A stretch of DNA of 64,000 bases from Alcanivoracaceae bacterium (GCA_023146255.1 JAGLCJ010000007.1:58168-122167), one strand, 5' to 3'. Positions 1-9,730 are shown, counted from the stretch's first letter. The notes: generated by a model not told the origin, from the sequence alone. Numbers and translations: made by a program.

Positions 1-759
1 ACGGGGGCTGTCGGTGCAGTACAACAACCACTGATCAGCGCGGATCGGCTTGTGAAACCACATGGCGTGGTCAATGCTCGCCGCCTGCAGCTGCGGCTGA
101 AAGAAATGCATGCCATGGGGCAGCATGGCGGTGCCCATCAGACTGAAATCCGAACAAAAGGTCAGCAACACTCGCTGGGTGGCCTGATCCACGTCCAACG
201 GCTCCGGAATCCGAAACCAGGACATCCGCTCCGGACTCTGCGGGGTGATATCGAACGGGTTACGCGGCTTGACTGGCCGGAACTCCACCGGCCGTTCCTG
301 CAGGAAGGCACTGCGAAACGGCTCGGGGATGTTCGCAGCGACCTGCTTGCGGATGTTTTCGTCGTTCTCCAGATCCGCCGGCATCGGCACGTCCGGCATG
401 GCGGACTGGTGCTCGACGCCCTCCTCATCAACCGCAAAGCTGGCCGCCAGCGAGAAGATCGCCTTGCCATGCTGGATGGCATTGACCCGACGGGTGGTAA
501 AGCTGGCTCCGTCACGGATCCGGTCGACCTCATAGATGATCGGCAGGTTGAAATCGCCGGGGCGGAGAAAGTAGGCATGCAGGGAATGCACCGGCCGATC
601 CGCCGGCACGGTACGCGATGCCGCCATCAACGCCTGGCCTGCCACCAGACCACCAAAGATACTGCGCTGGCCGGTGGCCCGGGTCTGACCGCGGAACAGA
701 TTCTGCTCGAGTGGTTCGAGCTGTAGGATATCAAGCAATTCACGAACAACCTGGCGCAT
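1..759 (-). CDS. tesB: acyl-CoA thioesterase II (partial, C-terminus off the window)
   Basis: This gene hydrolyses acyl-CoA to free fatty acid and CoA. The frame is open from an ATG at 759 to the window edge, giving 253 codons. TesB proteins run to about 285-290 residues, so roughly 35 C-terminal residues are missing. It begins MRQVVRELLDILQLEPLEQN, followed by the N-terminal hotdog segment FRGQTRATGQRSIFGGLVAGQ. Near the edge is the DHAMWFHKP stretch, which carries the conserved Asp of the TesB catalytic site. A GAGGTG ribosome-binding site lies 6-11 nt before the ATG. The catalytic Gln of the family would be in the missing part. Family assignment is firm. Confidence 0.9.
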   Translation of the reverse strand, partial: MRQVVRELLDILQLEPLEQNLFRGQTRATGQRSIFGGLVAGQALMAASRTVPADRPVHSLHAYFLRPGDFNLPIIYEVDRIRDGASFTTRRVNAIQHGKAIFSLAASFAVDEEGVEHQSAMPDVPMPADLENDENIRKQVAANIPEPFRSAFLQERPVEFRPVKPRNPFDITPQSPERMSWFRIPEPLDVDQATQRVLLTFCSDFSLMGTAMLPHGMHFFQPQLQAASIDHAMWFHKPIRADQWLLYCTDSPR

Positions 760-808
760 TGACGGCACCTCGTTACTGCGGAAGGCCGGATTGTACCCGC
801 CCTGCCCG

Positions 809-1744
809 CTACTGGAAGGGCCGTTCGTGCTCATTAAGCTGTAATTGCAGGTCAGGCATGGCCTCATTGAGAAAAGCACGGAAAGCCTTGGCCGCAGGAG
901 GCAGGGGTCGCATTCGACGGGTAACAAGATACCAGTCAGCCGCCAGCGGGAATCGCTCTGCCCGGACCGGTGCCAACTGACCTGCATCCAGCTCCATCAG
1001 CACCCCATGCAATGACAGCACGGCCGGACCAATGCCGCCACGCACCGCCTGCTTGATCGCCTCATTACTGCCCAGCGTCATGCGCGCCTGTGGACTGCCG
1101 CCGGATTCAGCAAAATACTGCTCCAGCCAGGCCCGGGTACCCGAGCCCTGCTCACGCAGGATAAGGGGGGCCGCCATGACCTCGCCGAAAGAGACAGAAC
1201 TCCGCTGCGCCCAGGGATGGTCCGGAGGCGCCACCAGCACCAGCGGGTTGCGGCAAAAAGGTTCTGCCAGTAACGCGTCATCCTGTGGCGGGCGGGCCAT
1301 GACATAAATATCCGCCACATTCTCCGCCAGGCGCGCCACCACTGAGGCTCGATTCAACACCTCCAGTGAAATTTCCACTTGCGGGTAACGGCGGCCGAAC
1401 TCCCCAAGCAGACGCGGCAAGAAGTACTCGGATGTACTGGTAGCGACAACCCGCAGGCTGCCCCGTGTTACCCCCCGCCGCTCCGCCAGACGCTGGGCAA
1501 GCTGCTGTATAGCACCATCCACCTCGATGGCGGTGGCCAAGACCTCGCGCCCGGCCTCGGTCAGCGCAATGCGCCGGCCAACCTGCTCGAATACCGGCTC
1601 GCCGACGAAATCGGTCAACTGCCGGGCCTGCACCGACAGGGTTGGCTGAGTGAGGTGAAGGCGCCGTGCCGCACCGGAAAAACTTCCCTCATCGGCCACA
1701 GCACGGACCAGTCGCAACTGGCGCAGGGTGATACGCAGTGGCAT
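809..1744 (-). CDS. LysR-family transcriptional regulator
   Basis: A 311-aa LysR-type regulator. Residues about 5-64 form the winged helix-turn-helix (LRLVRAVADEGSFSGAARRL, then LTQPTLSVQARQL). Residues about 95-300 form the periplasmic-binding-protein-like effector domain. The N-terminus resembles the CbbR/RbcR subgroup, but no Calvin-cycle gene is present, so the effector is unknown. It is divergent from the isocitrate dehydrogenase gene at 1857 with a 112-bp AT-rich gap carrying two palindromes, the usual arrangement for a LysR protein that controls its neighbour and itself. AGGAGAGG lies just before the ATG. Confidence 0.88.
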   Translation of the reverse strand: MPLRITLRQLRLVRAVADEGSFSGAARRLHLTQPTLSVQARQLTDFVGEPVFEQVGRRIALTEAGREVLATAIEVDGAIQQLAQRLAERRGVTRGSLRVVATSTSEYFLPRLLGEFGRRYPQVEISLEVLNRASVVARLAENVADIYVMARPPQDDALLAEPFCRNPLVLVAPPDHPWAQRSSVSFGEVMAAPLILREQGSGTRAWLEQYFAESGGSPQARMTLGSNEAIKQAVRGGIGPAVLSLHGVLMELDAGQLAPVRAERFPLAADWYLVTRRMRPLPPAAKAFRAFLNEAMPDLQLQLNEHERPFQ

Positions 1745-1762
1745 GGCCCTCTCCTGTATAGG

Positions 1763-1806
1763 TTTTATCTATATAAAAATGGATTAAATTTCATTTATTG
1801 ATGAAA
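1763..1806. promoter_or_regulatory. candidate LysR operator region (two palindromes)
   Basis: The divergent gap holds two perfect inverted repeats. The first is TTTTAT-N4-ATAAAA (1763-1778) and the second TTTCAT-N6-ATGAAA (1789-1806). The segment is far richer in AT than its surroundings. LysR proteins usually bind a pair of dyads with a T-N11-A core in such gaps. Assignment to the adjacent regulator rests on position and symmetry only. Confidence 0.5.
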
Positions 1807-1856
1807 GGCCAGTACCTGAATAATCCCCGGCAACCCCCTTACCAAGGAGTCAGCCC

Positions 1857-3356
1857 ATGAACACCCAGGTACACCCCAACCTGATCCCGGCCGCGGTCAC
1901 CCCGCCGGCCCCTGCCCCGGTGACCGTTGCCCATGGCGACGGCATCGGCCCGGAAATCATGGCCGCCACCCTGCGCGTGCTGGAAGCCGCCGGCAGCCGT
2001 CTGGCGTTCGAGGAAATATCGATCGGTGAGCAGGCCTATCTGGCCGGCCACTCTGCCGGGATTGCCGACGAGGCCTGGGAGTCACTGCGCCGCACCCGGG
2101 TATTTCTCAAGGCACCGATCAGCACCCCTCAGGGTGGCGGCTTCAAAAGCCTGAATGTGACGGTGCGGAAAACCCTGGGTCTGTACGCCAATGTGCGTCC
2201 GAACAACGCCTACTACCCGTTCGTCAAAACCCGTCACCCGAACATGGATGTGGTGATCATTCGTGAAAATGAGGAAGACCTGTATGCCGGCATCGAGCAT
2301 CGGCAGACTGACGATGTCATGCAATGCCTGAAGCTGATCAGCGTGCCGGGATGCGAGCGAATCGTCCGTTACGCCTTCGAGTACGCCAAACAGCATGGCC
2401 GGAAAAAGGTCACCTGCTTTACCAAAGACAACATCATGAAGATGACCGACGGGCTGTTTCATGACATTTTTCGGCGCATCGGTGCCGAGTACCCGGAGCT
2501 TGAGCAGGAACACTTGATAGTCGACATCGGCGCAGCGAGGCTGGCCGACTCACCGGAACTGTTCGATGTGATCGTCATGCCCAACCTGTACGGCGACATT
2601 CTCTCTGATGTCGCCGCGCAGATTGCCGGTTCCGTGGGTCTGGCGGGATCTGCCAATATCGGCGAACACGTTGCCATGTTCGAGGCGATTCACGGCTCTG
2701 CGCCGAGTCTGGCCGGCCAGAACGTGGCCAATCCTTCCGGCCTGATGATGGCCGGCGTGATGATGCTCAATCACCTTGGCCAGCACCAGGCCGCAACGCG
2801 CATACACAACGCATGGTTGCGCACCCTGGAGCGGGGCATCCACACCAGCGACCTGTACGATCCTGCGTTGACCTCCAGAAAGGTCGGCACCCGAGCCTTC
2901 GCCGATGCCGTCATTGCCCACATCGGTGATCGCCCGCAAAGCCTGAGTGCAGTGGATTATGGCCTCGACGGTGCTGGTGCCATTGCCACGCCGCTGCCAG
3001 CATTTCGCCGACACCGGGCACGCAAGGAGCTGGTCGGCGCCGATGTCTTCGTGCACAACTCAGAGATGACCGCGACAGAACTGGCCGAAGCGCTGAAGCC
3101 GCTCGGCGCACCGGAGTTTGATCTGCAGATGATTACCAACCGGGGCGTCAAGGTATGGCCGAACGGCTTCCCGGAAACCTTCTGCACGGATCACTGGCGT
3201 TGCCGCTTTCTGGCTGCTGCCGGGACCCGCCCCGATAACGCTTCCCTGGCGAGGCTGCTGGCCCGTGTCGCCGCCGGCGGCATCGACTTTATCAAACTGG
3301 AGAACCTGTGCACCTTCGATGGCGAACTCGGCTACTCGCTGGGACAGGGACAATAA
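1857..3356 (+). CDS. isocitrate dehydrogenase, Thermus/Rickettsia type
   Basis: It oxidatively decarboxylates isocitrate to 2-oxoglutarate in the TCA cycle. The 499-aa protein starts with a Pro/Ala-rich leader, then the dehydrogenase signature HGDGIGPEI (about residue 26). The substrate loop is SLNVTVRKTLGLYANVRP and the metal-binding stretch is NLYGDILSDVAAQIAGS. GEHVAMFEAIHGSAP lies near the cofactor site. After about residue 350 comes an extra C-terminal domain typical of the roughly 500-aa Thermus-type enzymes and absent from E. coli Icd. Cofactor choice (NAD or NADP) cannot be fixed by eye. AAGGAG lies 11 nt before the ATG. It is divergent from a LysR gene. Confidence 0.85.
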   Translation: MNTQVHPNLIPAAVTPPAPAPVTVAHGDGIGPEIMAATLRVLEAAGSRLAFEEISIGEQAYLAGHSAGIADEAWESLRRTRVFLKAPISTPQGGGFKSLNVTVRKTLGLYANVRPNNAYYPFVKTRHPNMDVVIIRENEEDLYAGIEHRQTDDVMQCLKLISVPGCERIVRYAFEYAKQHGRKKVTCFTKDNIMKMTDGLFHDIFRRIGAEYPELEQEHLIVDIGAARLADSPELFDVIVMPNLYGDILSDVAAQIAGSVGLAGSANIGEHVAMFEAIHGSAPSLAGQNVANPSGLMMAGVMMLNHLGQHQAATRIHNAWLRTLERGIHTSDLYDPALTSRKVGTRAFADAVIAHIGDRPQSLSAVDYGLDGAGAIATPLPAFRRHRARKELVGADVFVHNSEMTATELAEALKPLGAPEFDLQMITNRGVKVWPNGFPETFCTDHWRCRFLAAAGTRPDNASLARLLARVAAGGIDFIKLENLCTFDGELGYSLGQGQ

Positions 3357-3452
3357 TAGCAGTACCGGCCGTTCACGGGCCCCTTTGCCGGTCGATCACC
3401 CCGAACCTGCCGGGTTGGGTTAGAATCGCCGCCTGCATTGAGGGCCCCTGTT

Positions 3453-6400
3453 TTGATTCTGCTTCCCGACGACACCCTGTTCCCCACCGGCGGCGATCAC
3501 TATCGCCACTGGCGCGGGCTGGACGACGGCTCGCTGGCCGTCACGCTGGCGACACTGGCCCGGGAAACCCCCGGCCTGATTCTGCTGGTCACACCGGACC
3601 CCGGCCGCGCCCAGCAGCTGCATGACAGCCTGAGTTTCTATCTGGCCAATGATCCGGCCCTGCCGTTGCGGCTGTTCCCGGACTGGGAAACCCTGCCGTG
3701 GGATCTGTTCTCGCCGCATCAGGACATCATCAGCGATCGCATTGAAGTGCTGCACCGGCTGCCCTCGCTGCAACGCGGCATTCTGGTGACCCCGGTCAGC
3801 ACCCTGATGCAGCGATTGGCGCCGCGCAGCCATATCGACGGCAACAGTTTTGTCCTCAAGGTCGGCGAGCGTTTCGACATGGAGGCCACCCGCTCACGAC
3901 TTGCCGCCGCCGGCTATCGGCAGCGCGATAACGTCTATGAGCATGGTGAGTTCGCCGTGCGCGGCGCCATCATGGATATTTTCCCGATGGGCGCCGAGCA
4001 ACCTTTCCGCATCGAGTTGTTCGATGACGAAATCGAATCGTTGCGACTGTTTGATCCGGACAGCCAGCGCTCCAGTGAAACAGTGGCGGATATCACCCTG
4101 CTGCCGGCGGCAGAGTTCCCACTTGGTGACGAAGGCATCAGCCATTTCCGCAGCGCCTTTCGGCAGCGTTTCGACGTCGATCATCGCCACTGCACCCTGT
4201 ATCAGGATGTCTCCGAAGGTCTGGCCAGCGGCGGTCTGGAATACTACCTACCGCTATTCTTTGATCAGCTTGCCAGCCTGTTTGATTATCTGCCGAGCAA
4301 TGCTCGAGTGGTGCAGATGGCCGGCTGCGAGGAAGCGGCCGAGCATTTCTGGCAGGAAGCCGGCAATCGTTATGAAAGCCGTCGTCACGATATCCGCCGG
4401 CCAATTCTCTCGCCGGTGGAAATTTTCCTGCGCCCGGATGAACTCAATGGTGGCCTCAAGTCGCGGCCACGGGCGCGCCAGCATGCGGACGAAGGCATAG
4501 CCTTTGCATTTGATCCACTACCGGATTTTTCCGTCGACTCGCACAGTGACCAGAATCCCTTTACCGGTGTACAAGCCTTCGCCAAGCAGCACCCTGAATT
4601 GCGGGTACTGGTTTGTGCAGAAACGGCCGGACGGCGCGAAGCGTTATTGCCGCTGATGCAGAAAGCCGGCGTGCAGCCACAACTGGCGGACAACTGGCCG
4701 GCATTTCTTGCCAACCCGGCGCCCTGGCAACTTACCGTTGGTGAGCTGGACCGCGGTTTCTGGTCAGCACGCGACAATATTCTGGTGCTGGCTGAGTCGC
4801 AGCTCTATGGCGAACGCATCTTGCAGCGCCGGCGCCGCAAAACCTCGGATGCCAGCGCACCGGAGAATGCTTTCCGCTCGCTTGGCGAACTGACCCCAGG
4901 CACGCCGGTGGTGCATATCGATCATGGCATCGGCCGATATCAGGGCCTGGTGCATATGCAGATTGATGGCCAACAGCATGAACTGCTGCTGCTCGAATAT
5001 GCCGGTGGCGACAAGATTTATGTGCCGGTGGCCAGCCTGCACCTGATCAGCCGTTACGGCGCCGGCGATCCCGAACATGCACCGCTGACCCGCCTTGGCT
5101 CGGACCAGTGGAGTAAGGCGCGCCAGCGCGCTGCGGAAAAAATTCACGATGTAGCCGCCGAGCTGCTCAACACCTGGGCCAGACGGGAAGCGAAGAAAGG
5201 CCGCTCATTCAAACTTGACACCGAGGAATATCGACGTTTCTCTGCCGGCTTTCCGTTTGAGGAAACCCCGGACCAGCAGCAAACCATTGAAGCCGTGCTG
5301 GCCGATATGGCCCGCGCCAAACCGATGGATCGGCTGGTCTGCGGTGATGTCGGTTTCGGCAAAACCGAAGTGGCCATGCGCGCCGCCTTCGCCGCCGTGC
5401 AGAACGGCACCCAGGTCGCTGTGCTGGTGCCCACCACCCTGCTTGCCCAGCAGCACTTTGAAACCTTCAGCGACCGCTTTGCCGATTGGCCAGTCAGCGT
5501 CGAAGTACTGAACCGGTTTCGCAGTGGCAAGGAGAAGACCGACGCCCTGAAGCGCCTCAAGGACGGCAAGGTCGACATTCTGATCGGCACCCATCAGCTG
5601 CTTCAGGAAGGCGTCGAGTTCAGGGATCTCGGCCTGATCATTGTCGATGAAGAACACCGCTTCGGCGTGCGCCATAAGGAGCGACTGAAGCAGATGCGCG
5701 CCGAGTGCGACATGCTGACCCTGACCGCGACTCCCATTCCGCGCACCCTGAATATGTCACTGGCCGGTCTGCGCGAGATTTCCATTATCGCCACGCCTCC
5801 GCAGCGAAGGCTGTCAGTGAAGACCTTTGTTCAGCAGCACGATGCACCGCTGGTCAAGGAAGCCATCCTGCGCGAACTGTTGCGTGGCGGTCAGGTGTAT
5901 TACCTGCACAACGATATCGACACCATGACCCGCACCGCCAACGAGATTCGCGAACTGGTCCCGGATGCCCGCGTCGGCATTGCCCACGGACAGATGCGCG
6001 AGCGCGAACTGGAGTCGGTGATGTCGGATTTTTATCACCGCCGTTTCAATGTGCTGGTAAGCACCACCATTATTGAAACCGGTATCGATATTCCCTCAGC
6101 CAACACCATCATCATTGATCGTGCCGATAAATTCGGTCTGGCACAGCTGCACCAGCTGCGCGGTCGGGTTGGACGCTCGCACCATCAGGCATATGCCTAC
6201 CTGATGACACCGCCGCCAAAGGTCATGACCAAGGATGCCGAGAAGCGTCTTGAGGCAATTGAAACCGCCACCGATCTCGGTGCCGGTTTCCAGCTGGCCA
6301 GTCACGATCTGGAGATTCGTGGCGCCGGCGAGCTGCTCGGTGATGAACAGCATGGCCATATCGAATCCATCGGATTCTCGCTTTACATGGAGATGCTGGA

Positions 6401-6905
6401 GCAGGCCGTAGAAGCACTGAAGCGTGGCGAGCAGCCGGATGTCGAAAAGCCGCTGTCCGGTGGGCCGGAAGTGAGCCTGCGTATTCCGGCGCTGATCCCG
6501 GAAGATTACCTGCCCGATGTGTTCACCCGCCTGACCCTGTACAAACGCATTGCCGGTTGCCGCGATACCGAGGCGCTGCGCGAGTTGCAAGTCGAGATGA
6601 TCGATCGGTTTGGTCTGCTGCCGCAGCAGGTCAAGCACCTGTTCAGCGTCACCGCCCTGCGCCAGCGCGCCGGAAAAGTCGGCATTCGCAAGATTGATGC
6701 CGGTGGCCAATGGGGTCGGCTGGAATTCTCCGAGCAAACCGTGGTCAATCCCCTCAGTCTGGTAAAGCTGGTACAGTCAGCACCGAACCGTTACAAGCTG
6801 GATGGCGCGATTGCCCTGAAATTTGCCATCAGCGCAGAAACAGCGGAAGAGAAAATTGACGCAGTTAACAGTTTGCTCGACGTTCTTGCCGGCCCAGGCA
6901 GATGA
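3453..6905 (+). CDS. mfd: transcription-repair coupling factor Mfd
   Basis: Mfd removes RNA polymerase stalled at DNA lesions and recruits UvrA. The protein is about 1150 aa, like the 1148-aa E. coli enzyme. Order: UvrB-like N-terminal domains (residues about 10-340), the polymerase-interacting domain (about 470-550; VVHIDHGIGRYQGL), the RecG-like translocase with Walker A GDVGFGKTE and Walker B DEEHRFG, and the TRCF C-terminal domain. There is no suitable ATG. TTG at 3453 has GAGGG 8 nt upstream. An in-frame TTG at 3438 has no ribosome site. TAGAAT at 3420-3425 is a possible -10 box. Confidence 0.96.
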   Translation: MILLPDDTLFPTGGDHYRHWRGLDDGSLAVTLATLARETPGLILLVTPDPGRAQQLHDSLSFYLANDPALPLRLFPDWETLPWDLFSPHQDIISDRIEVLHRLPSLQRGILVTPVSTLMQRLAPRSHIDGNSFVLKVGERFDMEATRSRLAAAGYRQRDNVYEHGEFAVRGAIMDIFPMGAEQPFRIELFDDEIESLRLFDPDSQRSSETVADITLLPAAEFPLGDEGISHFRSAFRQRFDVDHRHCTLYQDVSEGLASGGLEYYLPLFFDQLASLFDYLPSNARVVQMAGCEEAAEHFWQEAGNRYESRRHDIRRPILSPVEIFLRPDELNGGLKSRPRARQHADEGIAFAFDPLPDFSVDSHSDQNPFTGVQAFAKQHPELRVLVCAETAGRREALLPLMQKAGVQPQLADNWPAFLANPAPWQLTVGELDRGFWSARDNILVLAESQLYGERILQRRRRKTSDASAPENAFRSLGELTPGTPVVHIDHGIGRYQGLVHMQIDGQQHELLLLEYAGGDKIYVPVASLHLISRYGAGDPEHAPLTRLGSDQWSKARQRAAEKIHDVAAELLNTWARREAKKGRSFKLDTEEYRRFSAGFPFEETPDQQQTIEAVLADMARAKPMDRLVCGDVGFGKTEVAMRAAFAAVQNGTQVAVLVPTTLLAQQHFETFSDRFADWPVSVEVLNRFRSGKEKTDALKRLKDGKVDILIGTHQLLQEGVEFRDLGLIIVDEEHRFGVRHKERLKQMRAECDMLTLTATPIPRTLNMSLAGLREISIIATPPQRRLSVKTFVQQHDAPLVKEAILRELLRGGQVYYLHNDIDTMTRTANEIRELVPDARVGIAHGQMRERELESVMSDFYHRRFNVLVSTTIIETGIDIPSANTIIIDRADKFGLAQLHQLRGRVGRSHHQAYAYLMTPPPKVMTKDAEKRLEAIETATDLGAGFQLASHDLEIRGAGELLGDEQHGHIESIGFSLYMEMLEQAVEALKRGEQPDVEKPLSGGPEVSLRIPALIPEDYLPDVFTRLTLYKRIAGCRDTEALRELQVEMIDRFGLLPQQVKHLFSVTALRQRAGKVGIRKIDAGGQWGRLEFSEQTVVNPLSLVKLVQSAPNRYKLDGAIALKFAISAETAEEKIDAVNSLLDVLAGPGR

Positions 6906-6957
6906 ACAGAAACCCGCAGGAGCGGCTGGCCGCTTTTGCCGATCAACCGGAGACACC

Positions 6958-7818
6958 ATGCGCATCGCCCTGCTTGCCCTGCTCTGCAGCCTCAGCCTGC
7001 CGACACTGGCCAACCCCTATGCGGATATGAGTGCGCCGGAGCTGCGCCGTGCCATCAGCGAGATTCCCGCCGTGTTTCAGGAAAACTGGTATCAGATAGA
7101 GATACTGGCCTTTGCACGCAAACAGCCGGTCAGTGATGAATACTGGCGCCTGGATCAACAACCGGACCTGAATCGCAGTGCCCTGATCAGACTCGATAGC
7201 GAGTCCCCTCAGGCGCCAGAGCATGCAGACAACGTTGATCAGCAGGCCATTGGTTATGGCGCCTGGAAAACGCTCGAGGGGGCGCTGCCATTAACCAATA
7301 CCAAAGAGCAGATGAACAGAGCCGGAGACCGTATCCTGCTGCATCAAGCCTGGCGTCAGCCAGTACGGGAAAGAGCACACGCTTTCGCCGTACTGATCGA
7401 AGGTGGCAATGTGCTGCCGGCGCCGATGGTCATAGCGGAGCCAGATGATGATGCCAATGCCGCAGCGCCAGACTCAGCTGTGCTCGACTCCCGTGGACAG
7501 ATTACCTCCCTGCCGAAACTGGAAACGGAGGAAGAAGGCATTACTGCGGTAGAAATTCGTGAGCTGCAGGGCGCGTTAAGGTTTCACCTGAGCCGCTACC
7601 TGCATCTGGAGCCGTTGCTCTGGTACGGCAGTGACACCGATTCCAACCAGCGTGTCTGGGTCAAGATCGATCAGAATCGCCGTATGCGCAGCGAGGAGCT
7701 TCATTATCTGGACCATCCGCTGTTTGGTCTGCTGGTACGGATTACTCCATGGAAACACCCGGAACAGAAAAAACTTGATGAGCTGAACGCTGCCCTGAAG
7801 AGCAAGGAAACTCGCTGA
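6958..7818 (+). CDS. csiV: CsiV-like periplasmic protein
   Basis: A 286-aa exported protein. Residues 1-18 form a signal peptide (MRIALLALLCSLSLPTLA), followed by ENWYQIEILAFARKQ, the N-terminal signature of CsiV-type proteins. These bind peptidoglycan and affect cell division in Vibrio and Pseudomonas relatives. The C-terminal part (LQGALRFHLSRYLHLEPLLW, then LDHPLFGLLVRITPW) is the other conserved block. The ATG at 6958 was chosen for its GGAGA site and signal peptide. The frame extends upstream into mfd, but that part is not exported-protein-like. It sits directly after mfd, as in Pseudomonas, and is convergent with the next gene with no gap. Confidence 0.75.
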   Translation: MRIALLALLCSLSLPTLANPYADMSAPELRRAISEIPAVFQENWYQIEILAFARKQPVSDEYWRLDQQPDLNRSALIRLDSESPQAPEHADNVDQQAIGYGAWKTLEGALPLTNTKEQMNRAGDRILLHQAWRQPVRERAHAFAVLIEGGNVLPAPMVIAEPDDDANAAAPDSAVLDSRGQITSLPKLETEEEGITAVEIRELQGALRFHLSRYLHLEPLLWYGSDTDSNQRVWVKIDQNRRMRSEELHYLDHPLFGLLVRITPWKHPEQKKLDELNAALKSKETR

Positions 7819-8997
7819 TCAGACGTACTGACCGGCGCACCAACCTGAAGCCCAGGCCCACTGAAAATTGTGGCCGCCCAGATGGCCGGTCACATCCAGC
7901 ACCTCGCCGATAAAAAACAGCCCGGGCTGGTTATTCGCTGCAAAGGTTCTTGATGACACCGCTTCGGTGCTGACGCCACCCAGCGTCACCTCGGCGGTGC
8001 GGTACCCTTCAGTACCGGATGGCTTGATACGCCAGTGGTGCAACTGCTCGGCCATGGCAGACAAACGGGCATTATCGAAATACTGCCAGTTCTCCTGCCA
8101 GCCGAACTGCTCGCACAACAGCTGTGCAAATCGTTTCGGTAATTGTGTTGCCAACCAGGTTTCCGGGCGGGTATTCGGTGAGCGATCTCGCAGAGCCCGC
8201 AGCTCCGCGTCCTTGCCGCTTGCCGGCAACAGATCAATATCAAGCTCATCCCCCGGTTGCCAGTAGCTGGATATCTGCAGCATTGATGGCCCCGACAAGC
8301 CGCGATGGGTAATCAGCATCGGTTCGGCAAACCTTGCACCGTGACACTGCACCAGCACCTCGGCACTCAAACCGGATAGCGGCGCCAGCTTTTCCTTCTG
8401 CGCCGGCTGCAGGGTAAAGGGCACCAGCCCGGCCCGGGTCGGCAAGACTTCCATGCCAAACTGACGGGCAATGTCATAACCAAACCCGGTTGCACCAAGC
8501 GTCGGGATGGACAGCCCACCACTGGCAATGACCACAGACTCACAGCGCAGCCTGCCAGCGCTGGTCAGTAACTGGTAACCGCCCTGCACTGCCTCAATCT
8601 GCTCAATACTGGTTTTTAGCCAAACCTCGGCGCTCGCCCACTCACACTCACGCATCAACATATCGAGAATATCCCGACTACTATCACGGCAAAAAAGCTG
8701 CCCGGGCGACTTCTCGTACCAGTCAATGCCATGCCGTTCCACCAGTTCGAGAAAATGTTGTGGGGTATAACGCTTCAGCGCAGAGATGCAGAAATGCGGA
8801 TTGGCGGAGAGAAAATTTGCCGGCGTGGAATTGAGATGGGTGAAGTTACAGCGACCACCACCGGACATCAGGATCTTCTTGCCGGCCATATTGGCATGAT
8901 CCAGCACCCGCACCCGCCGGCCACGATAGGCGGCGGTGGCGGCACACATCAGCCCGGCCGCACCGGCACCGATGACAATGACATCGACATCCGTCAA
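7819..8997 (-). CDS. HI0933/YhiN-family NAD(P)/FAD-dependent oxidoreductase
   Basis: A 392-aa flavoprotein. The N-terminal Rossmann motif VIGAGAAGLMCAATAAYRGR binds the FAD ADP moiety. It is followed by the family signature KKILMSGGGRCNFTH, and the C-terminal block is GLFFIGEVLDVTGHLGGHNF. Length and motifs match the BaiN/YhiN group, whose physiological substrate is mostly unknown. Its start overlaps the stop of the methylthioinosine phosphorylase gene by 4 nt, so the two are translationally linked, although a functional link is not known. Confidence 0.85.
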   Translation of the reverse strand: MTDVDVIVIGAGAAGLMCAATAAYRGRRVRVLDHANMAGKKILMSGGGRCNFTHLNSTPANFLSANPHFCISALKRYTPQHFLELVERHGIDWYEKSPGQLFCRDSSRDILDMLMRECEWASAEVWLKTSIEQIEAVQGGYQLLTSAGRLRCESVVIASGGLSIPTLGATGFGYDIARQFGMEVLPTRAGLVPFTLQPAQKEKLAPLSGLSAEVLVQCHGARFAEPMLITHRGLSGPSMLQISSYWQPGDELDIDLLPASGKDAELRALRDRSPNTRPETWLATQLPKRFAQLLCEQFGWQENWQYFDNARLSAMAEQLHHWRIKPSGTEGYRTAEVTLGGVSTEAVSSRTFAANNQPGLFFIGEVLDVTGHLGGHNFQWAWASGWCAGQYV

Positions 8998-9728
8998 ACG
9001 CCCGCCACCATGGTCGTCAGCGCTTCGCAGACCTTGCCCATGCCGGCATGGATCACTGCCTCAATTTCCTCGATGGTAATTTCCCGATCCGATTTGCCGG
9101 CGCCGGGGTTTACCACCAATGACAGCATGGCATAGGGGATTCCCAGTTCGCGGGCCAGCACGGCTTCCGGCATGCCGGTCATGCCAACAATGTCACAGCC
9201 ATCATTTTCCATCCGACTGATCTCAGCAGCGGTTTCCAGCCGTGGGCCCTGAGTGGCCCCGTAGCAACCGCCATTGACAGCATGGGCTTCAACCCTTGCC
9301 AAGGCATCGAGCAAGCGCTGTCGCAGTGACGGTGTGAACGGCCACGAGAAATCCACATGGATAACCGGCGCCATGCGCTTGTCAAAGAAGGTACTGTCAC
9401 GGCCCCAGGTGTAGTCAATGATCTGGTCCGGGACAACAATGGAAGCAGTCGGCGCGCGAGTGGTAATACCGCCAACCGCATTGACCGCGATTATTTCCGA
9501 CGCACCAGCCTGTTTCAACGCGGCAATATTGGCACGGTAGTTTACCTGGTGCGGCAACAGCACATGGGGATCGCCATGACGGGCAATAAACAGCACACGC
9601 TTGCCGGCCAGTTCGCCCTCAACCACCGGCGCCGATGGCGCGCCCCACTCGGTATTGATGTCGTGCCGGGCAATGACCGTCAGGCCGCTCATCCGGGTGA
9701 GGCCAGTGCCACCGATAAATGCCAGCAT
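8994..9728 (-). CDS. S-methyl-5'-thioinosine phosphorylase (MTIP)
   Basis: A 244-aa purine nucleoside phosphorylase of the MTAP/PNP class II family. Visible are the phosphate-binding IGGTGLTRM at the N-terminus, FIARHGDPHVLLPHQVNYRA, and the purine-site region CDIVGMTGMPEAVLARELG. Pseudomonas lacks MTA phosphorylase: MTA is first deaminated, and this enzyme splits methylthioinosine to hypoxanthine and methylthioribose-1-phosphate. The setting supports that role. Hypoxanthine phosphoribosyltransferase is 2 nt upstream in the same run, and an MTA deaminase gene is at 38744. Plain MTA phosphorylase activity cannot be excluded by motif alone. Confidence 0.82.
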   Translation of the reverse strand: MLAFIGGTGLTRMSGLTVIARHDINTEWGAPSAPVVEGELAGKRVLFIARHGDPHVLLPHQVNYRANIAALKQAGASEIIAVNAVGGITTRAPTASIVVPDQIIDYTWGRDSTFFDKRMAPVIHVDFSWPFTPSLRQRLLDALARVEAHAVNGGCYGATQGPRLETAAEISRMENDGCDIVGMTGMPEAVLARELGIPYAMLSLVVNPGAGKSDREITIEEIEAVIHAGMGKVCEALTTMVAGV

Positions 9729-9730
9729 TG

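Noticed and set aside
52..726. Plus-strand gene of 224 codons at the left edge
   Set aside because: The opposite strand encodes a clear TesB thioesterase with a good ribosome site.
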